Assembly: GCA_028641055.1 (NCBI GenBank)
Contig: CM054057.1
Span: 401,936,814-402,000,813 of the forward strand
DNA: 64,000 nucleotides
Reading direction: 5' to 3'
DNA from: Alopecurus myosuroides
Taxonomy: Eukaryota; Streptophyta; Magnoliopsida; Poales; Poaceae
A program made the translations under genes and the position numbers. The notes under the pieces are model-generated. The model saw only the letters and a list, made by a program, of their open reading frames with translations, did not search any database and was not told where the DNA came from. Positions 11,066-23,554 of the stretch are shown here, one piece after another (position 1 is the stretch's first letter; every line of letters starts with the position of its first letter).

Positions 11066-12002
11066 TGTTGAATATACTAGCAATTTAGCACATGATTTAA
11101 TTCGAAATAACATCAGATAAATTGCGACAGCAGCAAGTACAATAATCATGCAAATATCTAGATCTAGTACAGTAGACAGATTGATACAATCTATTGCAAG
11201 AACTAGACATACGAATTCCAGTAACACCTCATACAGATGAGAGAGAGATACGTACGATGGAGCGGTAGCGGCACCGCCATTGTTGTTATCCCCGGTGTCG
11301 GCCATGTCGTTGATGAAGAGGCTGCCGAGGTCGGGGAAGAAGTCGTCGTTGGGGAAGTAGTCGCCGTCAGCAGTCGCGCGAGTGCGCTCCCCAAAAACCC
11401 GATCGCCCCTCTCACAGGATCACAAGAGGCGGGGTTCCGGAGGCCTGCTGTCCCTTCTCGCGGTGCACGCCGAAAGGAGGGATGGAGAAGACTTGATTGG
11501 CGGCGCAGTGTTCTGGAACGGTGGTGCGAAACCATACGACGAAGTGGCGGCTAGGGTTTACCGTATGCGCGTATTTATATGCGGGCTGGGAGAGACGACG
11601 TCTGAGAATTAACGCGTCCGTTAAAAACCAAATTAATGACTCATTAAGTTTTTCCCGACCGACAAAATAAATGCTCTCGGCTCGGCTCATTCCCGCAACC
11701 CGCGTCGCGTCGCGTCGTGACGTGTCGTGACGAGGCGAGGCGAGGCATGGCGAGGCGGGCGGCGGAGGAGGAGCGCGCGTGTGGCACACCTCTCCTCTTG
11801 TCTTGCCTACTCATACATGAGCTAGAATGGCTCACCTTATAAGGTGGTTCCACTCTCTCCAAACTAGCAATCTGGGACAAAACTTTAGTCCCACTCACTC
11901 CACTCATTATTCATGAATGGGCCATGGCACTTTCAGGATTTTAGTGGGCTTAGTGGGCTAGACATGTGAGCCCATATAATTGGCCCATATAAAATTCCAA
12001 CA
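11066..12002 (-). repeat. Copia 3' LTR (937 bp)
   Basis: Complete LTR, TGTTG...CAACA, at the left end of the minus-strand copia. It contains a minus-strand TATA-like box (11572-11579, sense tataaata). It also carries the open frame beginning MADTGDNNNGG from 11305 leftward, which in the other LTR is the N-terminus of the polyprotein. The right-hand LTR differs by a 106-bp deletion and an approximately 13-bp deletion but shows very few substitutions in the parts compared by eye. Confidence 0.93.
11572..11579 (-). promoter_or_regulatory. TATA-like box in copia LTR
   Basis: Minus-strand tataaata about 270 nt upstream of the MADTG start codon at 11305. It is absent from the right-hand (5') LTR because it lies within the 106-bp segment (11531-11636) missing there. 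Confidence 0.45.
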
Positions 12003-12559
12003 ATCCCCCACAAAGTGTCATTAGCACATTTCATAAACCCTGTTCCAAAACATTGTTTATATACCGGTGTTAGTGGAGACTGTTAAGTTGAACTTCCACT
12101 TAGAACATCATGCTACACTAGTTCACAACTTGAATAGTGGACTACGCCTTGAACTACAAGTTTGCTGTGATACCAGTTTCACACAACATCTGAACCGATA
12201 CTAGGCTGCCGCAAGGCTTCCCCGCGGTTTGGAGCGTATGCGTCATACTCCGAAGGCCTTTCATGAGTTTATTAGAGAGCACCCGATTCTCATAGACTGC
12301 GACGGTTTAACAGTCAGGCTCATATAGGTGAGTTCCTCAGGAGATGTTCTGTAGGACACATCTCTGCTTATATAAATAAGCCACTTGGAACACATTAAGA
12401 CAAATGTCAACCTACCATACAGATCAGGAGAGTATTGCATCTTTTATGGAGTGGAATAAAATATAAGGATACTCTCCTCTCAGCCGACCAACAGCTTGTC
12501 TCCCACTTCTAATTCACGGGATCTCCGATCACATAGAGTGGGTTACCGCTGTGGGCAAC
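12003..12559 (-). other. Copia 3' untranslated region with polypurine tract
   Basis: A purine-rich tract (sense ctttgtgggggat, 12003-12015) abuts the 3' LTR and is the expected plus-strand primer. The rest lies between the polyprotein stop (12560) and the tract, and I see no ORF or repeat in it. Confidence 0.7.
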
Positions 12560-14116
12560 TCATAACGTGGGTCTCAAACCCATCTCCCTCGATGCATTAT
12601 CTATCACATTCCGTGATAAACCCTTTGTGAAGGGATCTGCCAAGTTCATAGATGTTTGGATATAATCCAACGCAATAACTCCGGAGTTCTTCAATTTCCT
12701 GACAGATTTTAATCTCCTCTTCACATGTCTTGATGACTTTGCATTATCCTTAGAACTGTTCACTTTGACGATCACAGTTTGATTATCACAGTTCATTAGG
12801 ATTGCGGGTATTGGTTTTTCAACCATAGGCAAGTCCATCAAGAGCTCACGAAGCCACTCTGCCTCAACAGTGGCTGTGTCTAGTGCTGCGAGTTCTGCTT
12901 CCATAGTTGACCTCGTTAAAATGGTCTGCTTGCAAGACTTCCAGGAAACAGCGCCACCACCAAGTGTAAAAACATAACCACTAGTGGCCTTAAGCTCATC
13001 AGCATCAGATATCCAATTAGAATCACTATATCCTTCCAGAACCCTCGGGTTTCCGGTATAGTGAATTCCATAGCTCGCAGTGCCTTTTAAATAGCGCATA
13101 ACTCTCTCAAGCGCACGCCAATGATCATCTCCCGGATTGGAAACAAACCGGCTCAATTTGCTCACAGCAAAAGAGATGTCAGGCCTCGTGGCACTCGCCA
13201 AATACATAAGCGAGCCTATAATCTGAGAATATCTCAGTTGATCTCTAGTAATCCGTTGATTCTTTCGAAGCAACAAACTAGCATCATATGGAGTTGAAGA
13301 AGACTTGCAGTCACTATAGCCGAAGCGACTCAAGACCTTTTCCACATAGTGAGATTGAAGCAGTGTGATCCCACCATTATCATCTCTCAACAGCTTGATG
13401 TTCAAGATAACATCAGCTACTCCTAGATCCTTCATCTCAAAACAGCGAGATAAGAAATCCTTAACTTCCTTGATTAAATCAAGATTGGTCCCAAAGATCA
13501 ATATGTCATCAACGTATAGACATAGAATAACTCCCTCGCCCCCACCATGGCGATAGTACACACATTTATCAGCTTCGTTTACAACAAAGCCTTCAGCAGT
13601 CAAAGTCCTTTCAAACTTCTCGTGCCATTGCTTAGGTGCTTGCTTGAGGCCGTATAATGACTTCAATAACTTACACACCTTGCCTTCCTGACCGGGTACT
13701 ACGAAACCATCTGGCTGCTCCATGTAAATTTCCTCGTCCAACTCTCCATTAAGGAAAGCCGTCTTAACGTCCATTTGATGAACGAGAAGACCGTGCGAGG
13801 CAGCCAGTGAGAGTAGCACACGAATGGTGGTCAGTCTAGCCACAGGTGAGTAAGTATCAAAGAAGTCTTCACCTTCTTTCTGGGTATAACCCTTGGCCAC
13901 AAGCCTTGCCTTGTACTTTTCAATTGTACCATCAGGCCTAAGCTTTTTCTTGAACACCCACTTACATCCTACAGGTTTACACCCATAAGGACGATCAGTG
14001 ATTTCCCAGGTTCCGTTAGCCAAGATGGAATCCATCTCGCAACGAACAGCCTCCTTCCAGTAGTCAGCATCAAGAGACGCATAGGCTTCTGAAATAGTCT
14101 TGGGTGTGTCATCCAC
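12560..14116 (-). pseudogene. Copia polyprotein, C-terminal part: reverse transcriptase and RNase H
   Basis: A 518-codon open segment from the array junction at 14116 to the stop at 12560. RT motifs run in order: WVFKKK, the palm motif [10 protein letters not shown], the SLYGLKQAP block, and the catalytic YVDDILIFG at about 13493-13520. RNase H follows with YSDSNW, STMEAE and NCDNQ acidic residues, ending with [11 protein letters not shown]. No stop or frameshift is visible. The segment is the direct continuation of the frame at 27780-30434: the TSD tccac (sense GTGGA) is shared by both sides, so the uninterrupted copia read VDDTPK here. It is a pseudogene only because a 13.7-kb element separates it from its own N-terminus. 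Confidence 0.95.
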
Positions 14117-17100
14117 TGTAACACCTGGGGTGTTACCCTATTAGAGAGTGTTTGTTTTCTTTCTGCATGCATCATATGCATTGCATCATGTTTGCAAAAC
14201 AAATCAAAGATTCAAACCAAATTAAACTTTCCCACATTAACCAAAATTGCAAACTAAAACCAATTCAATTGTTTTTCAATATTTTGAAGTTGTTTTAATC
14301 CAATTGCCTGTTAATCAATTTTTTCCCCTTTGTTTAAAACCCTAATGGTAAAATTAAGTTTCAAATAAAATCATAGTTGATATGATCCAAATTGAGGTTT
14401 AAAAATTAAATTCTTGCAAAACAAAATTTCAATAATGTTTGCATAATGGTTTGAACTTATTAAATGGAATTTGTTTATTTCCAAAAATTCCCAAAACAAA
14501 CCTTATTTAAAAATTCAACTAACCACTTTAAAATTCCAACTAATAATTCCAAGTTTGAGATAATGCTAACATTGCTTCCATTTTTCTGTTTTGGAAGTAA
14601 TAAAAATATTTAATGAACTAACCCCCCCCCCCCAAATTCCATTCCTTTTCCCTCTTTCATTCTTTACAAAAAATCAATCAACTAATACAAAAAAAAAGAG
14701 CAATAGAAGGAGGCCGGCCCAACCTTTTCCCTAGCCCACTTCCCCTGCTGGCCCAGTACCTCTTCGAGGGGGGCACCTTCTTCCTCACGGTGATGTCATC
14801 CCTGTACGAACACAGAAACAACCGCAGGATCCTTCTCTCCCCCCTGGATGCCATGCCGTACAGGCCTTCCCCCCTCCTTAAGTACCCACCTCCCTTCCCT
14901 CTCTGCTGCAAAACCCTAGCTAGTTCCTTCCCCATCGCCGCCGTCCTCCCTATCTCCCTGCTAGTCCCCTCTCTGTACCACCCGATCACCACCACCGAGC
15001 ACCATGGCCGACACCTTCCCATCCCCCACGGTCACCTCGAGGAGCCACGGATCCCGGGAATGGAACCGCGGCATCCTCCTGCTTCTCTCCGTGTCCTCGT
15101 CGCTTGCCGGGAGGCACCGTGGAGCCCGCGCCGTCGCCGGCCACCGTCGCCCTTATCTCCGTCGACAGAGCCTCGACGACAACAGAACCCGGTGAGCGCC
15201 ACTGCTCCTCCCTTCCCCTCTCTCCCTGCCCGCCTCCGCACTGCACACCGTCCACGCACACCCCCGCGCAACCCCGCACCGCAGCCGTCCTGCCGCCGGC
15301 CGGCGATCGCCGTTTCACTGCTCCGCGTCGTCAGGTTCAGAAGGAACTGTCGAAAACTTCAGTTAAACGTTCGTTGTCACCTTATCCTCCGTCAGACGCG
15401 GATACGTTCAGAAACCACGAACCAGCCCAGTGGTTCGCCTCCCGTGCTCGACCGCGCTGGTCGCGTGTTCGATCCCCTCGGCCGCGCACGGCCTTTTTCC
15501 TTTTATTTGCGCGCACAGGGGCTGGCCCCGCTGGTCATTGACCGCGGTGGCCGCGTGGCTTATACCCATCCCAGTCAGCGCCCGCGTGGCCTCGGGCCCG
15601 CGCGGCAGTCGCCGTGGTTAGATCTGGCCGCGGTGAGAAAAGGGACCAGATCCAGATCTGGATCCGGATCTTTGCAGAGAGGCCCCTGCCTCCACTTTTC
15701 TTTCGCAAATCAGTCCATGGCCTTTTGCAAATAAACCTAAAAATTCAAATGCTCACAACTTTCAAACCACAAATCCAAATACCACAAATTTTATATGTTT
15801 TCCAATCCAAATTTCCTGTACTTTTCAAATATGCAATTTGTTTCCTGTTTTGAACAATTCAAATTGTTTTAAATTTCAAATTCAAACAATTCTTTTCCAA
15901 TTTGGTTAATTCCATAATTAATTCATACCTAATTCAAATAACACAAACCAAATATGTTTTTCAGTCCAAATTCAATGTACTTTCTGTTTATCAACTTTGT
16001 TTTGCAATTTGGGCAATTAGAATTACTGTTATTTAATAATACTTAAATTGGTTAATTAAATGGCATAACTAATAACTTCCAAATGGTTGCTCCAAATTAA
16101 CTACTCAAAACATGTTTTTCATCCAAAATCAAATGCCACACTTGAATATCAACTTTGTTTTCTGGTTTGCAACATCTAAATTGAATAATTGTTTCACCTC
16201 TCATTTAATGCATTTAAATTGGTAATGTGCTCAATTAAATCATTTAAAATTGTTTCTCAACCAATAAAATATGTTTTCCAATCAGTTTCATGTCTTTAAT
16301 ATGTTCATGCCATTCATATCTCTGTTTGCATCTTATCTTGTGCATTTTAGGTTTGTTATGCATGTTCATCTATATGACAACATATGGAATGTGTGGGCTA
16401 ATTATTTCCAGCTGTTGCCCCATTCCATTTAAATTGCCTAACTCATCTACTTTATTGTTTTCCATGCTAAACAACATTTAACTTGATGGTTAGATAAACA
16501 ACTTGAACCAATTCCTATTTCTCCGGACTCCGGTTCCAATTAAATTGCTTAAGTTGTTTTCCTCCCTGTTGCATCTTGCCATGTCATGCATATAAAATAG
16601 GATCATGCTGGATCTTTTGCCGTAGTAGTAATTGTTGCATCCGGTGTTTGTTCGAGGTTCGTTGCTTCTTCCCGGATAGGACGTTGAGATGATGTGAGCA
16701 ACGACCAGTTCTGCTACCTTGCGGGATCTCAGGCAAGTATACTCACTTGCTGCCAAATGGCTGCCTTTCATCACTTGTTACCGATACTTTCCGTTGTTCT
16801 TTTCTGCTAGCCTTAGTAGTAGTTGTTTCTGTTGCGAACCTATCACATGTATCCTTTAGCCCTGATATTGCCTCACCTCCATACCTATAACCATTGCTTG
16901 TTGCCCGTGTCTTACTAGCATGCTTAGGTTCTTTTGCTCGAGTCTGTTACCCGTTACTTTCTGTTACTATTTCTATTACGTTCTGGGGGCTCGATGTTTA
17001 ATCAATCAATCATGCTGATGTTATTATTAATAATAAATTTGATGATAAGGCACCGGCAGGAGGCCCAGGGTGGTTTTGAGGCCTGCTAGTGTCGCCCCCC

Positions 17101-18338
17101 TAATTAGGAAAAGAGTCTTGTCTACTGATCCATGATGAGCGCACTACCCACATGTGGGAAGCGAGTATGGGCGCCCCCCTCAACTTGACTCGATTCGCAT
17201 CTCGTTCAAATCGCCACATTTAGTTCGGGTGTTCCATTTGCTGCATGCATGATCTTGCGAGCCCTTGGTACCCGGGTGGAACTTTCGTAGTCGGCATTTA
17301 GGGCGGCGTGGTCTTCCAGTGCTATGAGGGTCCCCTTTTCTTCGGGGGCTCGATTAGCCGCGCACGCACAACACGTGGTGTTTTGGGCTTGATGCGAAGA
17401 AGGGTTGGGTTGTGTTGAGTGCCCCGCTTGGTGGAATGGCCGTTCCATCTGGCGGGTTATTCATACGTGTACGGCTAAATTGGTGCATCCCTGCAGGGTT
17501 AAATCTTCTCGAGAAGCCGTGTTTTCCGCGGTTATGGTTGACTTGGTGAAAGTACTGGCTAACAAGTTCTCAGGACAACTTTAACTTAACTAATGTTATT
17601 CACCCAACCAATACTAATCTTGACTAGTAATAGTATTATTGACACAATAACTTGATTCATCTTTAATACAACTGTGTGAGTCATCCTCGGATTGCTTCTT
17701 CGGATAAGGGGCGAGATCCAGGATGGGTTTGTTTGAAGTTATCTTTCAGTTGGTTACAATACTCGATCTTATCTTCTTTCTGATAGCCGGAAGTTGTAGT
17801 ATCTCTCTGTAGTTGGTTAGTGCAGCCCGCTGTCGCTTATTTGCAATAACCCCTTCCTTTCCGTTGACCCCAAAGTATTTGTATCTTGTGATGACTGGCT
17901 ACGCCGGTATCTTGTGAGTATGGTTTATCCACTTGCCAGTACTTAACCGTACTGACCCACGAATTCTCTTTCGTGGCTGCATATTCAACATTGCAGTCAA
18001 CAGGTTTGAAGTCTGACGACGTTAGCTTGGGAATCCCTCCGGCTTGGCCTGGGCAGGGATTGGACGCTCTCGGTTATCTTCAGGACTCTTAGTCCAGTTT
18101 GGATCTTGTCCGTAGACGGACGATATGTTGTTTCTTCCGCTGTTATTCGGATCTTTGTAATGTATCAGTTGTATCCCTGGCTCGTCTGAGTCATCTTGTA
18201 TCTATCTGTTTCTGTTGTAATTGTGGAATATTCGTGAACTGTTGTAATGTTATCATAAGTGGCAACCTGGAATCGGTTATTATGCGGATTTGGCGGGAAT
18301 GCTGAAATCTGCATAGTGCCCGATCTTGGGGCGTCACA
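14117..18338 (+). repeat. LTR A (4222 bp) of the three-LTR array
   Basis: Starts with an inverted repeat (GTAACACC, 3-nt loop, GGTGTTAC) right at the terminus. It has an AT-rich 5' quarter, a GC-rich block (about 14690-15670) and an AT-rich stretch with a TATA box at 16591-16599. The 3' quarter (about 17290-17740) contains blocks shared with the gypsy LTR at 53257-57461. A long open frame (14790-15734) in the GC-rich block recurs in B and C but matches nothing I know. At most sites compared, LTR A differs from B and C only by scattered single-base changes. Confidence 0.93.
16591..16599 (+). promoter_or_regulatory. TATA box in LTR A
   Basis: tataaaata, conserved at the same offset in LTR B (21314-21322) and LTR C (26027-26035). 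It lies downstream of the long AT-rich block and is the best candidate for the LTR promoter. The transcription start is not determined. Confidence 0.5.
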
Positions 18339-18839
18339 AATGGTATCAGAGCCTTGGTTCCGATTCCCGATATTGTTTCGATATGAATGGTTATCGAAGC
18401 AACTGGTCCGCAAAGCCTGTAGGTTAACCTCGCTAACGGTCGTTGTTCCTAGAGTGTCAAGAACTATTTCTGCTAAACTATTTTGGAAAAACCTCTCAAT
18501 AGGATTCTTGTTTTTCTCCTTATCCCTATTCTATTTCCCCTCCCATCTTATTTGTTTTGGAGTCTACTCTCGTATTCAATCTTTCAAAGTGTTAGGATCC
18601 TACGTGGGTGGACGTTTTCTGAGCCTTTAACCTAATAGGTTCGATCATCGGAAGATTCCGGGTGGGAGAACATCGTCGTCACTCCGAGCAAGAATCTCTT
18701 GTTAGTGGTGTCGAGAAACCCTTGTTAGTGGTGTCGAGGAGATCAACCGGAAGCACGAAGAATCGATAGTCGAACTTCTTTCCCCTCCCGGGTTAGCAGG
18801 TGGATTGCGAGGGCGCAATCCCTTGTTAGTGGTGTCGTC
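18339..18839 (+). other. Internal domain 1 of the three-LTR array (501 bp)
   Basis: Contains the primer-binding site and no coding frame of a retrotransposon protein. The 18-nt motif CCCTTGTTAGTGGTGTCG, or a near copy, occurs three times (about 18696, 18719 and 18821), the last ending just before LTR B. No purine-rich tract adjoins the LTR B start, so a standard polypurine tract is not evident. Confidence 0.85.
18341..18353 (+). other. Primer-binding site after LTR A
   Basis: TGGTATCAGAGCC, two bases after the LTR end; complementary to the 3' end of plant initiator methionine tRNA. Confidence 0.9.
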
Positions 18840-21800
18840 TGTAACACCTGGGGTGTTACCCTATTAGAGAGTGTTTGTTTTCTTTCTGCATGCATCATAT
18901 GCATTGCATCATGTTTGCAAAACAAATCAAAGATTCAAACCAAATTAAACTTTCCCACATTAACCAAAATTGCAAACTAAAACCAATTCAATTGTTTTTC
19001 AATATTTTGAAGTTGTTTTAATCCAATTGCCTGTTAATCAATTTTTTTCCCCTTTGTTTAAAACCCTAATGGTAAAATTAAGTTTCATATAAAATCATAG
19101 TTGATATGATCCAAATTGAGGTTTAAAAATTAAATTCTTCCAAAACAAAATTTCAATAATGTTTGCATAATGGTTTGAACTTATTAAATGGAATTTGTTT
19201 ATTTCCGAAAATTCCCAAAACAAACCTTATTTGAAAATTCAACTAACCACTTTAAAATTCCAACTAATAATTCCAAGTTTGAGATAATGCTAACATTGCT
19301 TCCATTTTTCTGTTTTGGAAGTAATAAAAATATTTAATGAACTAACCCCCCCCCCCCAAATTCCATTCCTTTGCCCTCTTTCATTCTTTACAAAAAATCA
19401 ATCAACTAATACAAAAAAAAGAGCAATAGAAGGAGGCCGGCCCAACCTTTTCCCTAGCCCACTTCCCCTGCTGGCCCAGTACCTCTTCGAGGGGGGCACC
19501 TTCTTCCTCACGGTGATGTCATCCCTGTACGAACACAGAAACAACCGCAGGATCCTTCTCTCCCCCCTGGATGCCATGCCGTACAGGCCTTCCCCCCTCC
19601 TTAAGTACCCACCTCCCTTCCCTCTCTGCTGCAAAACCCTAGCTAGTTCCTTCCCCATCGCCGCCGTCCTCCCTATCTCCCTGCTAGTCCCCTCTCTGTA
19701 CCACCCGATCACCACCACTGAGCACCATGGCCGACACCTTCCCATCCCCCACGGTCACCTCGAGGAGCCACGGATCCCGGGAATGGAACCGCGGCATCCT
19801 CCTGCTTCTCTCCGTGTCCTCGTCGCTTGCCGGGAGGCACCGTGGAGCCCGCGCCGTCGCCGGCCACCGTCGCCCTTATCTCCGTCGACAGAGCCTCGAC
19901 GACAACAGAACCCGGTGAGCGCCACTGCTCCTCCCTTCCCCTCTCTCCCTGTCCGCCTCCGCACTGCACACCGTCCACGCACACCCCCGCGCAACCCCGC
20001 ACCGCAGCCGTCCTGCCGCCGGCCGGCGATCGCCGTTTCACTGCTCCGCGTCGTCAGGTTCAGAAGGAACTGTCGAAAACTTCAGTTAAACGTTCGTTGT
20101 CACCTTATCCTCCGTCAGACGCGGATACGTTCAGAAACCACGAACCAGCCCAGTGGTTCGCCTCCCGTGCTCGACCGCGCTGGTCGCGTGTTCGATCCCC
20201 TCGGCCGCGCACGGCCTTTTTCCTTTTATTTGCGCGCACAGGGGCTGGCCCCGCTGGTCATTGACCGCGGTGGCCGCGTGGCTTATACCCATCCCAGTCA
20301 GCGCCCGCATGGCCTCGGGCCCGCGCGGCAGTCGCCGTGGTTAGATCTGGCCGCGGTGAGAAAAGGGACCAGATCCAGATCTGGATCCGGATCTTTGCAG
20401 AGAGGCCCCTGCCTCCACTTTTCTTTCGCAAATCAGTCCATGGCCTTTTGCAAATAAACCTAAAAATTCAAATGCTCACAACTTTCAAACCACAAATCCA
20501 AATACCACAAATTTTATATGTTTTCCAATCCAAATTTCCTGTACTTTTCAAATATGCAATTTGTTTCCTGTTTTGAACAATTCAAATTGTTTTAAATTTC
20601 AAATTCAAACAATTCTTTTCCAATTTGGTTAATTCCATAATTAATTCATACCTAATTCAAATAACACAAACCAAATATGTTTTTCAGTCCAAATTCAATG
20701 TACTTTCTGTTTATCAACTTTGTTTTGCAATTTGGGCAATTAGAATTACTGTTATTTAATAATCCTTAAATTGGTTAATTAAATGGCATAACTAATAACT
20801 TCCAAATGGTTGCTCCAAATTAACTACTCAAAACATGTTTTTCATCCAAAATCAAATGCCACACTTGAATATCAACTTTGTTTTCTGGTTTGCAACATCT
20901 AAATTGAATAATTGTTTCACCTCTCATTTAATGCATTTAAATTGGTAATGTGCTCAATTAAATCATTTAAAATTGTTTCTCAACCAATAAAATATGTTTT
21001 CCAATCAGTTTCATGTCTTTAATATGTTCATGCCATTCATATCTCTGTTTGCATCTTATCTTGTGCATTTTAGGTTTGTTATGCATGTTCATCTATATGA
21101 CAACATATGGAATGTGTGGGCTAATTATTTCCAGCTGTTGCCCCATTCCATTTAAATTGCCTAACTCATCTACTTTATTGTTTTCCATGCTAAACAACAT
21201 TTAACTTGATGGTTAGATAAACAACTTGAACCAATTCCTATTTCTCCGGACTCCGGTTCCAATTAAATTGCTTAAGTTGTTTTCCTCCCTGTTGCATCTT
21301 GCCATGTCATGCATATAAAATAGGATCATGCTGGATCTTTTGCCGTAGTAGTAATTGTTGCATCCGGTGTTTGTTCGAGGTTCGTTGCTTCTTCCCGGAT
21401 AGGACGTTGAGATGATGTGAGCAACGACCAGTTCTGCTACCTTGCGGGATCTCAGGCAAGTATACTCACTTGCTGCCAAATGGCTGCCTTTCATCACTTG
21501 TTACCGATACTTTCCGTTGTTCTTTTCTGCTAGCCTTAGTAGTAGTTGTTTCTGTTGCGAACCTATCACATGTATCCTTTAGCCCTGATATTGCCTCACC
21601 TCCATACCTATAACCATTGCTTGTTGCCCGTGTCTTACTAGCATGCTTAGGTTGTTTTGCTCGAGTCTGTTACCCGTTACTTTCTGTTACTATTTCTATT
21701 ACGTCCTGGGGGCTCGATGTTTAATCAATCAATCATGCTGATGTTATTATTAATAATAAATTTGATGATAAGGCACCGGCAGGAGGCCCAGGGTGGTTTT

Positions 21801-23061
21801 GAGGCCTGCTAGTGTCGCCCCCCTAATTAGGAAAAGAGTCTTGTCTACTGATCCATGATGAGCGCACTACCCGCATGTGGGAAGCGAGTATGGGCGCCCC
21901 CCTCAACTTGACTCGATTCGCATCTCGTCCAAATCGCCACATTTAGTTCGGGTGTTCCATTTGCTGCATGCATGATCTTGCGAGCCCTTGGTACCCGGGT
22001 GGAACTTTCGTAGTCAGCATTTAGGGCGGCGTGGTCTTCCAATGCTATGAGGGTCCCCTTTTCTTCGGGGGCTCGATTAGCCGCGCACGCACAGCACGTG
22101 GTGTTTTGGGCTTGATGCGAAGAAGGGTTGGGTTGTGTTGAGTGCCCCGCTTGGTGGAATGGCCGTTCCATTTGGCGGGTTATTCATACGTGTACGGCTA
22201 AATTGGTGCATCCCTGCAGGGTTAAATCTTCTCGAGAAGCCGTGTTTTCCGCGGTTATGGTTGACTTGGTGAAAGTACTGGCTAACAAGTTCTCAGGACA
22301 ACTTTAACTTAACTAATGTTATTCACCCAACCAATACTAATCTTCACTAGTAATAGTATTATTGACACAATAACTTGATTCATCTTTAGTACAACTGTGT
22401 GAGTCATCCTCGAATTGCTTCTTCGGATAAGGGGCGAGATCCAGGATGGGTTTGTTTGAAGTTATCTTTCAGTTGGTTACAATACTCGATCTTATCTTCT
22501 TTCTGATAGCCGGAAGTTGTAGTATCTCTCTGTAGTTGGTTAGTGCAGCCCGCTGTCGCTTATTTGCAATAACCCCTTCCTTTCCGTTGACCCCAAAGTA
22601 TTTGTATCTTGTGATGACTGGCTACGCCGGTATCTTGTGAGTATGATTTATCCACTTGCCAGTACTTAACCGTACTGACCCACGAATTCTCTTTCGTGGC
22701 TGCATATTCAACATTGCAGTCAACAGGTTTGAAGTCTGACGACGTTAGCTTGGGAATCCCTTCGGCTTGGCCTGGGCAGGGATTGGACGCTCTCGGTTAT
22801 CTTCAGGACTCTTAGTCCAGTTTGGATCTTGTCCGTAGACGGACGATATGTTGTTTCTTCCGCTGTTATTCGGATCTTTGTAATGTATCAGTTGTATCCC
22901 TGGCTCGTCTGAGTCATCTTGTATCTATCTGTTTCTGTTGTAATTGTGGAATATTCGTGAACTGTTGTAATGTTATCATAAGTGGCAACCTAGAATCGGT
23001 TATTATGCGGATTTGGCGGGAATGCTGAAATCTGCATAGTGCCCGATCTTGGGGCGTCACA
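18840..23061 (+). repeat. LTR B (4222 bp), shared middle LTR
   Basis: Same termini and length as LTR A. It serves as the 3' LTR of the left unit and the 5' LTR of the right unit. In a by-eye comparison, B has about 3 private changes in its first 3.1 kb but about 9 in its last 1.1 kb, an uneven spread compared with A and C. TATA box at 21314-21322. Confidence 0.93.
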
Positions 23062-23554
23062 AATGGTATCAGAGCCTTGGTTCCGATTCCCGATATTGTT
23101 TCGATACGAATGGTTATCGAAGCAACGGGTCCGCAAAGCCTGTAGGTTAACCTCGCTAACGGTCGTTGTTCCTAGAGTGTCAAGAACTATTTCTGCTAAA
23201 CTATTTTGGAAAAACCTCTCAATAGGATTTCTCCTTATCCCTATTCTATTTCCCCTCCCATCTTATTTTTTTTGGAGTCTACTCTCGTATTCAATCTTTC
23301 AAAGTGTTAGGATCCTACGTGGGTGGACGTTTTCTGAGCCTTTAACCTAATAGGTTCGATCATCGGAAGATTCCGGGTGGGAGAACATCGTCGTCACTCC
23401 GAGCAAGAATCTCTTGTTAGTGGTGTCGAGAAGCCCTTGTTAGTGGTGTCGAGGAGATCAACCGGAAGCACGAAGAATCGATAGTCGAACTTCTTTCCCC
23501 TCCCGGGTTAGCAGGTGGATTGCGAGGGCGCAATCCCTTGTAAGTGGTGTCATC
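23062..23554 (+). other. Internal domain 2 of the three-LTR array (493 bp)
   Basis: Near-identical to internal domain 1, with an 8-bp deletion near 23229 and a few substitutions. PBS at 23064-23076. The three copies of the TTGTTAGTGGTGTCG-type motif are retained; the last has become ttgtaagtggtgtcat. Confidence 0.85.
23064..23076 (+). other. Primer-binding site after LTR B
   Basis: TGGTATCAGAGCC in the same position as after LTR A, so both units kept an intact initiator-Met primer site. Confidence 0.9.

Noticed and set aside
18341..18353. tRNA-like sequence
   Set aside because: It is a primer-binding site complementary to a tRNA 3' end, not a tRNA gene. The SINE head at 40718-40773 likewise has promoter boxes but no tRNA fold I would defend.
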